Assembly (NCBI GenBank): GCA_022818135.1
Contig: JAFMSR010000014.1
Location: 34,089,051 to 34,153,050, forward strand
Origin: Saxidomus purpurata
Taxonomy: Eukaryota; Mollusca; Bivalvia; Venerida; Veneridae
DNA length: 64,000 nucleotides
Direction of reading: 5' to 3'
Position 1 is the first letter of the stretch. Every line of letters begins with the position of its first letter. The notes under the pieces are model-generated. The model saw only the letters and a list, made by a program, of their open reading frames with translations, had not been told where the DNA came from and made no database searches. Both the position numbers and the translations under genes were made by a program. This document shows positions 1 through 15,100 of this stretch, piece by piece.

Positions 1-1319
1 CGTTACTGGGACAGATTAATCCAAACTATAGTTAACTGTAGAGGGGTACGAACCTTTAAATAGTTATCATACAGGCACTTATGATTACTTCGTATCACTT
101 TGAAAGGTTATCTTCAGTCCAGCGACTTTACTCCCGCACTTGAACTTATCAATTAACTCAACATGTTGTGACTTTATAAAGACATTGTACATTTTACGAA
201 TTGTTAAATCAGTATGTCTGATGATAGCCCAGGCATATAAAGGGACAGGAATTCGTTTTGTATCGGACATTTAAAAAAAAAATTCTGTCTGTGAATATGC
301 AAAAGAAATATTCACTGATGCGAAAACGTTAATTCTTTTTTCATTCATTTAGATTGTTTATAGTCCCTGTCGACCCTGAGATTTGACCCGGGTGAACTTG
401 CCAAGACTCCTGACAGGCGCAGATTGAAGAGACAGATGTCCGGATACCAGACCCTAGCTCCTTTACAAATAGACAAATGTGACTTCTTTATTTTCCCTTT
501 TCTTTTTTCAAATAGGAACGTCTAGTGTTTGTTTTTTTCAATTCAATCTTATGAATAGCAAATTGTGGCACATAACTCCATATTGTTACACATAACTCCA
601 TATTGCTACACATGTACATGTACATATATATTTGAATTGGATGCTGCACCGAAAACATTATAACATTTTCTTGTGAAAATAAAAATTGGACATAGCTCTG
701 AAATTATCACAGCTTAACAGCTTTTCATTCTTCTTATCAATAATTTTGTAATATAATTTTCGTCGTTTTTATTAGCTCTTTATTTAATAAACGATTACTC
801 ATTCCTCTGCGGATCTAAGCGCATGCGTAAAACAGGTCACTTCTGTGCATCGCAATAGGAATTCAAAATTGATACCACATTTTAAGCCAAACTAAATACA
901 AGTGATGCAACTGCAACAATCAGTCTGTAAATATATTTCTAGTAAACGACACCCTGTAGTGCATTGTATTACAATTGCATCAGTGTCATTAGACGGCAAT
1001 TGTTACACCAAATGCTTGCAGAATTAGCCAAACAACATCTATTTCAGCTGATCCAGACGTTAAATATAGTTCGAAAAATTCAATTAATCAAAATTATTCA
1101 GCTGGAAATACAAAATACTACTTACCTTACCCTATCTTAAAGCAGTGAACTAATTTTTGTACTGACGCTTGTTTCCGTAATTTCCGAACAAGTTGAAAAT
1201 GTTTACAAATGATATGTAAATGGCGGTGAGCGCAGTATATAACTAAGGTACGCAATTTTATATGGTCAGCCAATGTCAATATTGAAATATTTATGTACAA
1301 CTATCCTCCCGGTTAAAGT
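1..1319. other. AT-rich DNA without a recognised gene
   Basis: No convincing ORF or RNA gene is visible. The one recognisable piece is a truncated SINE body at 352-466. The rest is low-complexity AT-rich sequence downstream of the lectin receptor gene. Confidence 0.6.
352..466 (-). repeat. Truncated SINE body, same family as 20327-20624
   Basis: The segment from gattgtttatagtccc to ccctagctcctttac aligns base for base, with scattered changes, to 20327-20460. Here the tRNA-like head is missing, so this is a 5'-truncated copy on the minus strand. Confidence 0.7.
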
Positions 1320-2370
1320 TTCATTGCTGTAGCTTCAAAATCAAGAAAGTAGGTCATGGTCAAGGTCAGTCAATGTTGAAGTTAAAATCTACATGCAAAA
1401 CTGCATACATGGTCCGGATGATAACTTGAAAACGCTTGGGCGTAGCATCTTCAAACTTCATGTGGAGGTTTGTCATGACCAGCAGATGACCCCTATTGAT
1501 TTTGAGGCCTGTATGCACACTGACCCGAAATTGTAAAACGGTTTCCGAACGAAAACTCGAGAACGCTTGAAAGTTAATGTGGAGGTTGGTCGTATAGGAC
1601 CCCTATTGATCCTGGGGAGGGATCGATTTTTACCGAGGGTTCAAGTTTGAACAAGCTTGGAAAAAAACATTAGGCAGTGTGTTCTGCCAAATATCTAAGT
1701 TATAGGCCTTGTCGTTTGAGACAAGAAGACTTTTTAAAGATTTTCTTATATAAGTCAACGTACATACCGACGACCCAGGGCGGAGTCAATGATTTGTACA
1801 ATCGGCAAGACCGTTATACTAGCCAAATATCTAAGTTCTGGGTATTTTGGTTTTGGAGAAAAAGAAATATTTTTTCCTATATAACTCTATGTTAAATCGA
1901 GCGATCCCGGAACAGAGTCAGTTTTGACCAGGGATCTAATTTGATTATTCGTGGTACGGGAACACTTCACAATGCTACATTCCACTTATGTAAGCTCTGG
2001 ACCTTGTTGTTTTAGACAAGAACATTTTTAAGTTTTAACCATATAAGCCTATATGATATCAAGTAATCCCCGGGACGGGGTCAGTTTTGACTCGGGGCCA
2101 TGAATTAAACACTCTCAGTAGAGGTCCATTAGGCAATGCTTCATGTCAACTATCTAAACCTTGTGTTTTCAGAGAAGATTTTTAACGTTCTCCTTTCCGT
2201 TTCCATGGTTACCAGAGTACTATATGAAATGTAATTTTTTGAACGCATTTGATAGAGCTTCATGCAAGGAAAATTTCTCCCAACTTTCATCAACACTGAC
2301 CAAGTGTCTTTAGAGGGAACGTCATTTCAAGCAAAATATGAACGACAGACGACGGATATCCAACGATCCC
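1320..2370 (+). repeat. Dispersed long-unit repeat array (copy 1)
   Basis: From about 1620 there are three diverged units with the order 'gatcccc-gggacgg-gtca-ttttgacc', 'aggtccactagacaatgct', 'ctaagctctaggccttgtggttttagagaagaag'. They end with 'ccatggttaccagagtac ... catcaacactgacc'. The same units and the same ending recur at 18835-19710, and shorter versions at 5896-6195. The 1320-1620 part carries 'aaggtcatggtcaaggtca' type sequence. Confidence 0.7.
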
Positions 2371-3123
2371 AAAAGCTCACTATTGGCACAACGTGCTCAG
2401 AAGAGCTGAAAAGAAGAATTGAAAATTATTCTTACATAACTTTACTCTTCAACACAAAATTAATGCGACATGGAAGTTTATGAATCTATTAATGTTCTAA
2501 ATAGCGATCCCAGCTATCTTATGTTCAAATACTATGAAAAGCAGACAAATTCCAACGTAGGGAGTGGTCATCTCCACATGAAATTTACACAGTTTGAATA
2601 TGTGACAGTGACGATACGGATAAAATTTATATCAGAGCATAAAATGGTAAATCCTGTGAACAAGAAATGTTTTGTTCCTTGGTTATATCAAATGGGTTTA
2701 GACAATAAAAGTTGGCTCTTCCGCTGCGTGTTACTGTGAAGTAGTCTAAACTTACTATAAAACCATTGTGGTCATTGTCACAAGTATCTCTTAATCATTT
2801 GGCATATATAAAATGAATTGAACGCAGGTAATCAATTTGTTGTGTAGTCGTTGACATATAGGCCTATTTGAATGCCATGATTTTAATGATGTGAATGTCA
2901 TGATAACATGTAATCTTGGATCCAGTCACATCCGAATGTTCCGAAGACATTGGTCTACTGTTGTTCATGTATAACAAAATTTATATAATCTCTCTTTTCA
3001 AATGCCATTAAGTCTTTTTCCACGGCAAGATGATAATTATAGAACTTCGAATATAATATATGCAACTCAAGTGAAATATTCAATTAACACAAGTCGTTCC
3101 GGCAGTTTGATAATTTCCCCTGA
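2371..3123. other. 3' flank of the lectin receptor gene
   Basis: No separate gene is recognised. On the minus strand this is the presumed 3' UTR and downstream flank of the lectin receptor. The short open frames here lack any family resemblance. Confidence 0.5.
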
Positions 3124-3194
3124 TTACACACGGATGATTCTGGCCACTAGCAGCAATAAAATACCTCCTACTACACTTGCTTTGAGATTGACAC
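3124..3194 (-). CDS. Lectin receptor exon 14: transmembrane helix, tail and stop
   Basis: After the acceptor CATTTCAG the phase-1 frame reads GVNLKASVVGGILLLLVA, then RIIRV and TAA. The hydrophobic run of about 14-16 residues followed by two arginines fits a type I transmembrane anchor with a tail of only about five residues. The helix is short for a plasma-membrane span. A possible ATTAAA poly(A) signal lies about 240 bases further on (near 2880 on the minus strand). No other nearby exon fits the phase, and the total coding length becomes divisible by three only with this exon. Confidence 0.75.
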
Positions 3195-6100
3195 CTGAAA
3201 TGAGACATACATTTTCCTTCGTCAGATCACAGTATTCTGCAACTTCTTCTAAAATGGCTCAAAGAACGTGACCTCAGTGTTTGCGTAGCTATTATATCGT
3301 CAGTTTTAGGCTGCAGTATGTTTGTTTGCTACATTTCCTCAGTATTATTTTGTGTGCAAAGTCTGACTGTTGGTGAGTGCTGTGTTTGGCGTTGTTAAGT
3401 TATCAGTTTACTTTTTTCATCTTTCTTTGTCAATCCTTAGATTATAAAGTATAACTTAATTTGCAAAATGGCCGATTATTTTCAGATGTTGTATAGTTGT
3501 AAATGTATGTAAATGCTGTTCATCAGTTAAAATGTTTTCAGATGCAGTGAAAAAAAAATTGTGAAAAAGTTTACAGAACGTTAAAAGTCTAAATATTTTC
3601 CTTACAAAATACTTAAAATAATATTTTAATGTTATTTTTGGCGCAATTTTAACAAATTTGTAGATAACACTTATTTAACAGATGTTGAAAATTCAGTTGT
3701 AAATTTGTTGCACTTGTTTTTGTAGAATCTTTCTGCTTCTGGTTCTCTCAGCTTAACGGTTTCATGACGATAGAAAATAAAACAAAAACAAATATCCTTC
3801 ATCATATACTGGGTAGGAGAATAATATGAAGCACTATGCTTATTGAAAATATATCATTTACCTGCGCTGTAGCCGGTAGCATATCTCTCGCATATATAAC
3901 CGATCGTTTTACTACAGTTACGCTCATGAAAAGCGCCTGCATAGTTGACAAAACCGCAGTCATCTCCCTTGAGTGTGCTTGGTTCTCCAGTCCAATCACT
4001 AAATAGATATGAATAGACATCAGTTTATTTCAACAAAAATGTTGTAATCATATATGTTAAAATATCTTAACGGGCATGTTTAGAAATAATTGATATATAA
4101 ATACTGGTTGGTAACTCATTTGTAATTCTGGAATGATTACATAAGAATATTAACATCTACGTGTCTATATATTATTTAGCTTACAAGTGATGGAATCTAA
4201 TACATTACTGTCCTGTTTCAACCGTTATATTGCAATCACGTGATTAATAAAAGATAATAATGCATTGAACTCTTCTCAACGCTCCGTTTAGACAAAACTT
4301 TGTCATAAAAAATGTTCCGTGTAATCAGATGACTTTGTCAACGAAGAAAATGTTGACAACCTTCTTTAACCGTGTAAACTGGCCATGAATTTATTGAAAT
4401 AATTATTAACGTACACGAGGGTTTGATCCACCAATGGACCGCTGCTAAATGTCCAGTATCCTTCCGACTGTTTGTCATTCAAGGATGTGTACCACCCGTA
4501 TATATTGCCTGACATAGTCTTCACTTGAGACAGGATGAATGCCTTAAAAAAGATGTTTGAATAAAATCAAAGTATGTTTTGATATATATTGTTCGTATTT
4601 AAATTGTATAGTATAATATATAATTACAAGCCCATTATCAGATTTAGTCCCTTTTCAAAATGTACGAACATGTATTTTGCATTTATTTGTAAAAGTTAGT
4701 TAAAATTTTATGTTTGAGAAACACAATGTGTACAAAGATAATTTATAATATGGGTTTTTGTAAAAATTCGCTCAAGGCCTGAAAATATGTAGATTAAACG
4801 AACCTTTTCAGCTTGGCTGTCTACAGACAACAGACTACCGACATTGGTTTTACTGGTAGCAAATGTTGCGCAATATGTCGCAGCCTCGTTCTGGTTATAC
4901 AACAGGGAAGCGTTATTGTATGGTGTGAACAAGTAGCAGTTTCCGCCATTGGACTTCCAGCCAGCAGGTGTCGAGGGGCATGTCGCTAAAATAATGAAAA
5001 AAAGATCTTATCCTCGCTTAGATTTTAAAACTTAGATTTTAAAATAAACGTTCTTCAGTCATTGCAATGTCTTCAGCTGCTTAAGAGAGGGTGTGTGTTC
5101 TAGTCTAGGGTAACCATTATTATGTTCAAAAGGTGACATATTGGTATGTCCGTGTTGTCTGTCCACTTCACCTTATCTCTACTTTGGACTGCCATGACAA
5201 CCCGATTTCTGCATAAAATAGAACATTTATTTAGACTTTAAAGCTATCCAAGTAACTTTTTTGTTAAGTATGGTTAAAAATTTCTAAGTGGTTTGGATTG
5301 ATATGTCGTTTGGAAGTAAACTGACTCCTGGTTTATTTGAGAGAAATGTGAACAAACAGTAACCTGCGTTATCAAGTTCGCATATAGCTGCTGCCTGACC
5401 AGTACAATCTACGTCGTTATATTGTCCAGTTGCATAAATCACAGCACAGTCCTCATACCCTCTGTAATCATTGGGTTCTTGATTCCATTGGCTGTGAGTA
5501 CAGTAAAAACATGGAAAGGTTTAAATTGTTAATGATTCTACAAAAATAAAAGATAAAGTAAGATAAGGTTATTTTAAGTGAAACTTCAAAAAAGAGAGAT
5601 AAGGTAAAATAATGTCATTCTAAATGAAACTACAACAAAATAACAGATAATCATTATGTTCGGTAAGGACAATCTTAATGAAACTACAAACAAGAGGATA
5701 CTGATGGCCCTATATCGTTCACCTGGGTATCAACGCACTTAACTAAGGTCATTGGTTGCTAGGGGAAGTCACTGGTTGCTAAGGAAGTCACATGTTCCAA
5801 GGCGAAGTCATTGGTTGCTAGGGGAAGTCAGTGGTTGCTAAGAAAGTCACCGGTTGCAAGGGAAGTCAGTGGTTGCTTGGAACTCACTGGAAGCTAGGTT
5901 TCTGCTATAAATCAATATAAAGACCCCCCCCCGCGGTTGTGGTCAATTTTTGACCCAAGGGACATGATTTAAACAAATAATAGAGGACCACTCGAAAATG
6001 TTACACACCAAATATCTATGCTCTACGCCTTGTGGTTTTTTAGAAGAATATTTTTAAAGTTTTACCTATACCAAGTAAACGCACGGGCAGGGTTAATTTT

Positions 6101-9100
6101 GACTCTGGGGGCATGACTTGAACACACTTTGAAGAGGTCCACAAGACACTGTTACACACTAAATATTTAGGCTCTGGACTCTAGACTGTCGACGGACAAT
6201 CATCTCTCATAAAATCTTATTGATAAATTAAGATAAGATCATTTTTACTGAAACTGAAGCATGATAGATAAGGTAAGATAGGGCCTCTGGACACATAGGG
6301 ACCCTAGACGGACGGAAGGACAGACGACGGACAATCATCCATCCTAAAATCTTATTGATAAAGGTAAACATCAACAAAATTACAGATAATACAGAAAATT
6401 AAACTTTACCTCTGCATCTATGAATCATCATTTATTATAAAAAACAAATGATCGAACAAATGTTGCGTAGCTGATGAGTAAAAAAACATGAGAAAAAGTT
6501 CTAGCTTAGTGTAGGTACACAATAAAAATATACAGACATTTTTTATGATAACCAGCGCGTGTTTTGCGTGTCAACGCGACTTCCTTACAATTTAAGTTTT
6601 ACTAGACAATACTTACATGTAAGATGCGTTTACAAGCGTGCCGTCAGCCCAGACATATGTACCATCATTTTGACGATCATTTAGTCCTGTCCAAAACACG
6701 CGATCATTAGATGGGTCAATCATCTGCTGCTGAAGCCAAGCCTGTAAAACAATATTTCATTACATTTCTACTCACTGGCTTCTTCCACAACATATATAAG
6801 CATACATATACAAAAATGTATATAACAATCAGTACAAAAAGTTAAAATCTCAATATTTTTATGACGCTAACTGAATATTGTTCTGCACGATGAGTTGAAA
6901 TACAGAAAATTAACAGCATGTTAGCCAACATGTGTTAAAACACGTTGCAGTTTCGTTACCTATGAGTTGATTTCATGCATGGAGACTTTAGCACTAGATT
7001 CTCTTCATTGAAAAATTGAGGTACTTCTGAGATGAAAGCTGTAGACACAGTCTATCTTTCTGGAAACGCAAGAATTGTCGTGCGTAATTATTGCGGGCCG
7101 CAGCCCGCTATATTTAATACGTGGTGAGTAAAAGATGCATGGAGACTTAAGGACTAGGTCGAATATGTGCGTCTCTTTTCATAGAAAAATTGAGGAACTT
7201 CTGAGATGAAAACTATAGACACAGTCTATTTTTTTGGAAATGCAAGAGTTTTCGTTGTAATTGAGTTGTCGTTCGTTTCATAGAGGGTGCAATCTACGCT
7301 GATAAAAATAGAGAATTTCAAAGCGCTTTTCACGTTTCAGGCTCAATCTACGCTGATGAAAATGGAAACATGATTACTTTTTTCACTTACACAGTCTTTG
7401 ACATTAAAGAAACGAAGCACAGTCGGCTGAATATTCTTCGATTGCCTTTTTAAATATATATAATATTATATTATCTCATTTTTTCCTAAAAGAAGTTATC
7501 TGTCACTGTAATGTAATCGGTTAAGGCGCTCGTATTTTTGAGTAGGTGTACTTTTACGCATCCACGAGTTCGAGTCCCATTCAAACCCAAATTTTTTTAA
7601 AACTTTTTTCTGCTGTTTTAATTATCGTTTTTAGTTTTTAAACCATTTTAAAAGATTCTACGGCAAATAATAATAAAAATCTACATTCATGTTAAATTAA
7701 TAAGGATAATGGTAATGAAAAATTGAGACATAGGTCTATAGAGCATTCCTGGACATACTGTATAAATATTATTTGATAACAGTAAAGTTTGGATACTAAA
7801 GGTCAGTCAGTAGTCAGGTGGTGTCGTGTCAGGTTTTGCTTGTTCAACCAGAATTGATTTCTTCGGGTTCTTTTAGGGCCATGCCTCAACATCATCAACC
7901 ATCACCGATTTCCAAAATATTTACATGGCATTTTTGTTTGTGGGCCCGCTGTGATACTTTGTATCACAGTTTTTCTTGTTATAAGCTTATTTTTCCTTCA
8001 GGTTCAGTCGTCTGTGCTGTACTTTTACGAGTGGACTTCAAATCCCATCCAAACCCGATTTTTTTCTTACTTTTTTCTCCTGTTTTACTATCATTTTCAG
8101 CTTTTTAACTATTTTTAAATGTTTACGGCAACTAATCATAAAAATCTTCATTCGTGTGAAACTAATAAGGATAATGGCAATGAAAAAGGTATACAAAATG
8201 TAGAAATACGGTAATGGCTGATTTTAGATCTGGTAATTTAGTTTAGTTTATACTCATTTATATTAGCTCGATTGTAGAGAAAGCTTGCAGCTTTTGGAGT
8301 CACTCTCGAGTCCGGAAAATCCAGTACTGGTATCATATGAGGAGGTACGGTCGTGACCCCAGTGGGGTTCGAACACGCAACCTCCGGGATGAGCGGCCGA
8401 CACCTTAACCTCTACACCACCGCTCCCCTGGTTATTTGAAAATCTAGGCGGTTAAACTTCATCATTCTTTGCCATTATATTAAGAATAGTATAAAGACAA
8501 AATTTATCAGAGTGGAAGGGATGCTCCATTAATAAAATTTGCATTTTCTTTTCTACCCGTTTATTCATTTTTTTAACATCGTAATCAAATACATCACTAT
8601 CATTTGGGCAAGCATATTAGTGAATGTGTTTTTACTGTATTTCTAGAGTATACTGAATACTTTATTACCAAAATTATGTTAATTTGTTATATAATGGTTA
8701 CTGAATATTGACAAATTATCCGACGCCCCCAGGAGGCGGCGTCGAGTATTTGAAATGCAAATAATATTGAGACATGGACGCGAGTCTATGAATAGTTTCG
8801 TGAAAAAAATAAATTTAAACACGTAATTTTTTTACATTTGGGAACTCTACGGCATTAACTTTGATATGTTCACAAACTTCAAGAACAGATACGTCAATTA
8901 AAACCATGTCCGCAAACTAAACAAACAATTAAATAGCAAAATTAAAATGACAAGATCAAAATCACACTGAATAGATTGTTCGAAGAGTCAAAATGTAAAC
9001 TGGTGCTTACAACTGAATAAATTCAATTAAAATAGCAAGATGTGTTATATTTTATAATTCATATAAATAGTATTGATAATGAATAAAATTTATTCTATCA

Positions 9101-12100
9101 TTTATCGTTCAAATAAAAAAAAGAGAAATATAAATTTCGTTAAAACAAATCCTTTCTGTCTGAAAATAAAGAAGCTAATAATAGATTTGATAAAATATCG
9201 GAATGTTTAAAATGCGGATCACATTACGGTCTTATTGCGGTCCTATAACGGAGGAAATGTTTTAATTTTTGTTAATATAGTTATTGTAATTGTGAAGTAA
9301 AGCTAGATTTTACTAATAAATGTATGTGCGTTGAAACGGGATAATAATTTATAATTATGTTTTTTTATTCTAGCGACATGTCTTAAATTCAAATGGTCAT
9401 GAACGAATCCCTCTATGCACTCCTGTAAAACGATTTTATACTACATTCACTCATTTCAAGTAGATAACAAGACAAATTTTGATGCAAAGCATCAAAGGCG
9501 CTGCGCATGTTTTTGAAACATGATTTAAAGGAATCAGAGTCATTTTAGAATATCAGTAAACAACCTATCAACGGGAAAAAACAAATACATTATGTTATAT
9601 GTAAATGTTATCATAATAAGTAAAAACCACTTTACTACAGTTTAACCAAAAAATGAACGAATCATAAAACAACCTTCCGCATAATGGTACGATGACGCCC
9701 ATTAAACAAGGCTACAGCTCGTGGTCAGTAGACGCTTTTGACGCAGACGAAACCCACGTGATTTTTTGTCTTTACTATTGGTCAGTTGTTAGCGATGCTT
9801 TACAAACTTTCATTGAGACCCCATGTATCGCTAGTTAGGTGAACGGTCTTATTTATAATGCCTACTTTTACTTTTAGTATGTAGTATTAAAATGGGTTTT
9901 CATTAATTATTCACGTTGACAACATATGTATTTAAACTTCAAAATGTTTAGAGATAGCAAAACACTATCGAGACGTTTTTTCTGAACTTTTGATGAATCT
10001 GGCCGTAGGGTCCGTAAACAAAGCAATAAAAAACCGTAACCTTCAAGTTTGTGGAAAAGTTATTAAATATCCTATGAATATGTCAAACGTTTTGAATTAA
10101 CGGTCGAAGACGTATGCATCTGGTATAGTATTGTTTGTAATCAGTTATACTATTTATTTATTCATTATAGGAGTTTGTTCAAACATAATACATAGTTTTT
10201 AATTACAATAATAATGTTGGCTGCCCCTATTCGATTATGCACCCCATGGTACAAAATTAAAACCTATTCAATACTGACGCTGTGCTTCCGCACAGCGCCA
10301 ACAATGTATATATGAATGTAATCACTTCGGAGTGCTATAAAATGGAAAAAGTCTTTGGCGGCGTCTGTTATGTCTGCATTACTGTTTCGACTTGTTCTTT
10401 CTGGTATCCCGTACAGTTAGTTATTTACAAGACGGGGCTAGGGGTATAAAATTCCATATACCTTTTCAATTAGGCAATAAATTTCTTTTAAAATTTTAAT
10501 ATGAATCATTGAAACGATATAGTAAATGAAAATAATTGAAAAAGTGACCGTTATGGGCTGAGTACCAATTAAGTTTGCTTTTCAATATATTATACTTGAT
10601 ATCAGATCTACTCCGGAAAGGTATTTGCTTAAGGTATAAGTTAAGCAGTTGATTGTAGACAGACAAAATATGGTGATGTGCTTTTTTACGAACTCATTCA
10701 TGCTTCAACATCAAACATCACCAATTTCCAAAATATCATGTCAGTTTTCTTTGTGTGCCCGCTGTGATACTTTTTATCACAGTTTTTCTGATTTTTATTA
10801 TTTCGCCTGCGCAGCAGAGCGGACACATAGGGATCGTTTTGTTCGCCGTCGCGCGTCCGCGATTTGCTCCGCATTCTGCGTCCTACATATGCATCCTGCG
10901 CCGCATCACACTTATAGTTAAGGTATTTGGGGTGTAATGAGAACTTCCTGCTTGGAATACTTTGCATTTTGTATTTGTACCTATTTTGTACTGTGGCGCA
11001 GTGGTCAGAGCCTCCGCTTTGAGATCAAAAGGTTCTGGGTTCAATCCCCATAGGAGCCAATTTCTTTTTTCGTTATTTTTTCATTTTTAATAATTAAAAT
11101 GAATTACATGAAAAATTATGTCAATTTACAAGATTTAAAACTGTATCTCAATAATCCTTAATTTCATCTAGCTGTACAATTACTTGAAAATATAAAGATT
11201 GACCTTGATCATGTAAAAATTCAATATCTCAAAAACTAGACGTTAAAAATTTTCATTTTTTCTTATATTGCAGTTCATATACTACTAATAAAAGTTTCAT
11301 AATCAATAGTGATGCCCCTACTCCGAATCTTTGTCTACACTCTAAGCCTTGTACATTTACATGTATGATATGTCACGGGGCAAAATTAGACAACTTGTAT
11401 ACCGTTTTAAAGGAATTTATCATTAATTAGGGTCCTTGTACAACTTAAAAATTTTGCATAAGCTATATACTATGAATCACATATCTTAGTAACCACTTAT
11501 GGGAATTATTTGAAACTGTCCTAGTGTATTTACCAAGCCTACCAGGCAATAAAGATAAATATAGAGGGTATTTGTTTGTTTCAGTGAAATATCAATTTCA
11601 TTTCACAAGTGAACACCAAACATTGATATTTTCACGAGTGGCGTAGCCACGAGTGAAAATGTCATTTGTTTGGTGTTCACGAGTGAAATAAAATTGATGT
11701 TTCACTGAAACAAACAATTTTTCTTTTTATTTTATTTTTTGGGGCAAAATATTCAGCAAAATTTGGAATTATAGTATTTCTTATTCCCCATGGAGAACCC
11801 CAGAATGATTACTACCATCATTACTGAAAACGCAACAAAAGTAGTTCAAAATATTTTGATTATTTCAGATAAAAGTATTTAAGAAGTCATATCTATGTTT
11901 ATCATACCACGAAAATGAAACATCAATTTATTAGATATAGGCCTAAATTGATTTTTTTTATTAAATAAGTCCGCACTTCGTCACACGATGAATCGTGGCG
12001 TAATACTCAATCAGCTGTTCATTCATGAAAAAAATGCTCGGTCCAGGGCTGACGTAAGTGCAAAATTTGTCACAATTTAATGCATTTGTGAATAATGAGC

Positions 12101-15100
12101 GATTGTAGAGGTACTTTTCCACTTTTTATAGGTGACTTACAGGTTTCAGACCATGATCATATAAGTTTAAGAAATAACTGTGAAAATTGGATGGTGGTGA
12201 AAAAAAAAGAAAATCAACTTTTTCTCAAATTTTTATTCAAAATTGCTATAGATGGATAGAAAATGATCTAACTAAGAAAATGAATACCAACAACCCTATG
12301 TTTATTTCAAAAATAAAAATTTTACAGCCATTTTTCGATTTTATGTAAAGTTCTATCACTGATAAATGAGGGGAAATATGTATCTCATAGGTGAGAAATT
12401 GGATAAAGCTAAGTATTTTAACGTAATTAATCACTCACTGTCAATCATGTGTATGAAACTTTTGTATGGAGGACGACCTGGAGATTCTGGGTGTGAAAAT
12501 ATGGGACTTTTGTTTAGAATGTGGTTAAAAAGTAGTTCGGCAAAAACAGTGAAAATAAAAATGATATTTTCACTGCTTTGAAACAGTGAAATACCAATTT
12601 TATTTCACTGATATATTTCAGTATTTCACTGAAAAGCATAAAATAAAACTTTTTATTTAATTACTATGTAATTATGTAATCACAAATTATGGCCCTTGAC
12701 AACATTCACTGTCGTGAACGCGCACCGGTACGGTGTTTCCGTAGACCGGTACAGTCAACCAAGATGGCGGAGAAAAACGACCAAACAAGGTATGTGTCAG
12801 TTTAAGTCTCTGTAACTTCAGTCCAATCACGCTTACAAGTGTATCTTTGACATTTACTGGCGTGGAAAGGGTTACTGTTCTTGTTGCATATATTCTTACC
12901 GGTCCAATTGCTAAATTTACACTGCAAATTTCAGCCGAATGGGTCACTAACCCGATGAAATTTGAATCGAGACTTGATGCTGTTTTTGCATGAAAACTGA
13001 CACGAAAGTAAAAGAATCAGCCAAAATTTAACAGAAACCTGTCAAAAATGAACTATCCTTCATGAAACTGGCTAAATATCCGCTTTGATTTGCCACTGTT
13101 CGTTTTATTCTTGTACTTTCTCTTTCGACAACATACCGGTACGGTCAGCACGCACCGGTATCACTTTTCCGTAAAAAGTCACCGGTACGGTCGCAAAAAC
13201 GCTACGGTACAGTCATCACTCACAATTGTAAACGGTACGGTCACCTTTTGATGTGACGCTTTCCTCGTGGGATATAACTATTTTAATTTGGGTTGTTTGT
13301 TCACTTTTTGCTCTTCCTTTTCAGATATTCTGTAACGGATGCGTCTTTTCACTTTATTGTACTTTTCAAATCATGATTAATCTGATACTATGATTTTGAC
13401 AGGAAAAATATGTAAAAGTGCAGGCTTTGTGCAAACGTCAAGTGTCACACTCATTAAAAATTCATAGAAAATGGCAAAGAGTGCACATTCGAAAGAAATA
13501 CCTTAATTTATTAACCCCGTTACAGTTTTATGAAGTGGGTCTGTATTATAATCATGCAGTTGTCCAGTCGCATCCCATGCAACATAAGTAAAATATAAAT
13601 GTTACAACTATATAATCACTTATGTTAAGGGGATGCCTTTAAGCAGACAAAAAGTAACATAACCCTGTCCAACCTGTTTGTCAACCATGATTCTCTTTGT
13701 TTAATATCTCAATATTACTGGTGATATTTGAATGAAATTAGTTGATGTTGGTTGAAATTTTGAAACGAGAAATATTCACAAACATAACTCAATCTTGTCT
13801 CATCCTTTGTTACATTTTTTTAGTTTCTACATCTAGAGCATAGCTTAAACACATTGATGCCAATGTATTTAATTTTTGTGTAAGTATTAAAAGGCAGCGT
13901 GCAAGAACCATAACTAGTTTGCCATAAAGGTTTAAGAGAGTTTTAAGAGTCTAGCTCGGGACGCGAAAAAATAAAGGGAAACAAATAAGAACGAGACAAA
14001 CTAATTATATATGGTTCTTGCATGCTGCATGTCTCCTCTACATCTTCAATGAAATGGGCGGTAACCGATAAATTCCACGACTACCTTTACGGCAACTCTT
14101 TCACAGATTTCAAAGACAATAACCCATTGACATACATGTATGCTCTATCAACTGCAAAGATTGTTGCTTCTAGTCATCGTTAGGTGTTGCTGCTCTATCA
14201 CCTTACAACTTACAAGCTGGGCAGAGTAATGTTACTTTTTGTCTGCTAAAAGGTAACCCCTTAACATAAGTGATTATATATAAAATATATACATATATTT
14301 TACTTATGTTTGAGGGGATGCGGCTGAACAACTACATGATTTTATACAGCCCCCACTTCACAGAACTGTAACGGGGTTAATAAGTTAAGGTATTTCTTTC
14401 GAATTTGTGCTATTTGTTATTGTGTTTCTATGATTTTTGATGAGTATGACAGTTGACGTTTGCACAAAGCCTGCACTTTTACATATTTTTCCTGTCAAAA
14501 TCATAGTATCAGATTAATCATGATTTGAAAAGTACAATAAAGTGAAAAGACGCATCCGTTACAGAATATGTGAAAAAGAAGAGCAAAAAATGAACAAACA
14601 ACCCAAATTAAAATAGTTATATCCCACGAGGAAAGCGTCACATCAAAAGGTGACCGTACCGTTTACAATTGTGAGTGATGACTGTACCGTAGTGACTTTT
14701 TACGGAAAAGTGATACCGGTGCGTACTGACCGTACCGGTATGTTGTCGAAAGAGAAGTACAAGAATAAAACGAAACAGTGGCAAATCAAAGCGGATATTT
14801 AGCCAGTTTCATGAAGGATAATACATTTAGAACAGGTTTCTGTTAAATTTTGGCTGATTTTTTTACTTTCGTGTCAGTTTTCATGCAAAAACAGCATCAA
14901 GTCTCGATTCAAATTTCATCGGGTTAGAAATGACCCATTCGGCTGAAATTTGCAGTGTAAATTTAGCACTTGGTCCAGTAAGAATATATGCAACAAGAAT
15001 AGTAACCCTTTCCATGCCAGTAAATGTCAAAAATACACTTGTAAGCTTGATTGGACTGAAGTTACAGAGATATAAACTGACACATACCTTGTTTGGTCGT

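Noticed and set aside
10991..11060. Functional tRNA gene
   Set aside because: A- and B-box-like strings are present, but the acceptor stem does not pair. The same applies to 7505, 24600, 48280 and 49255.
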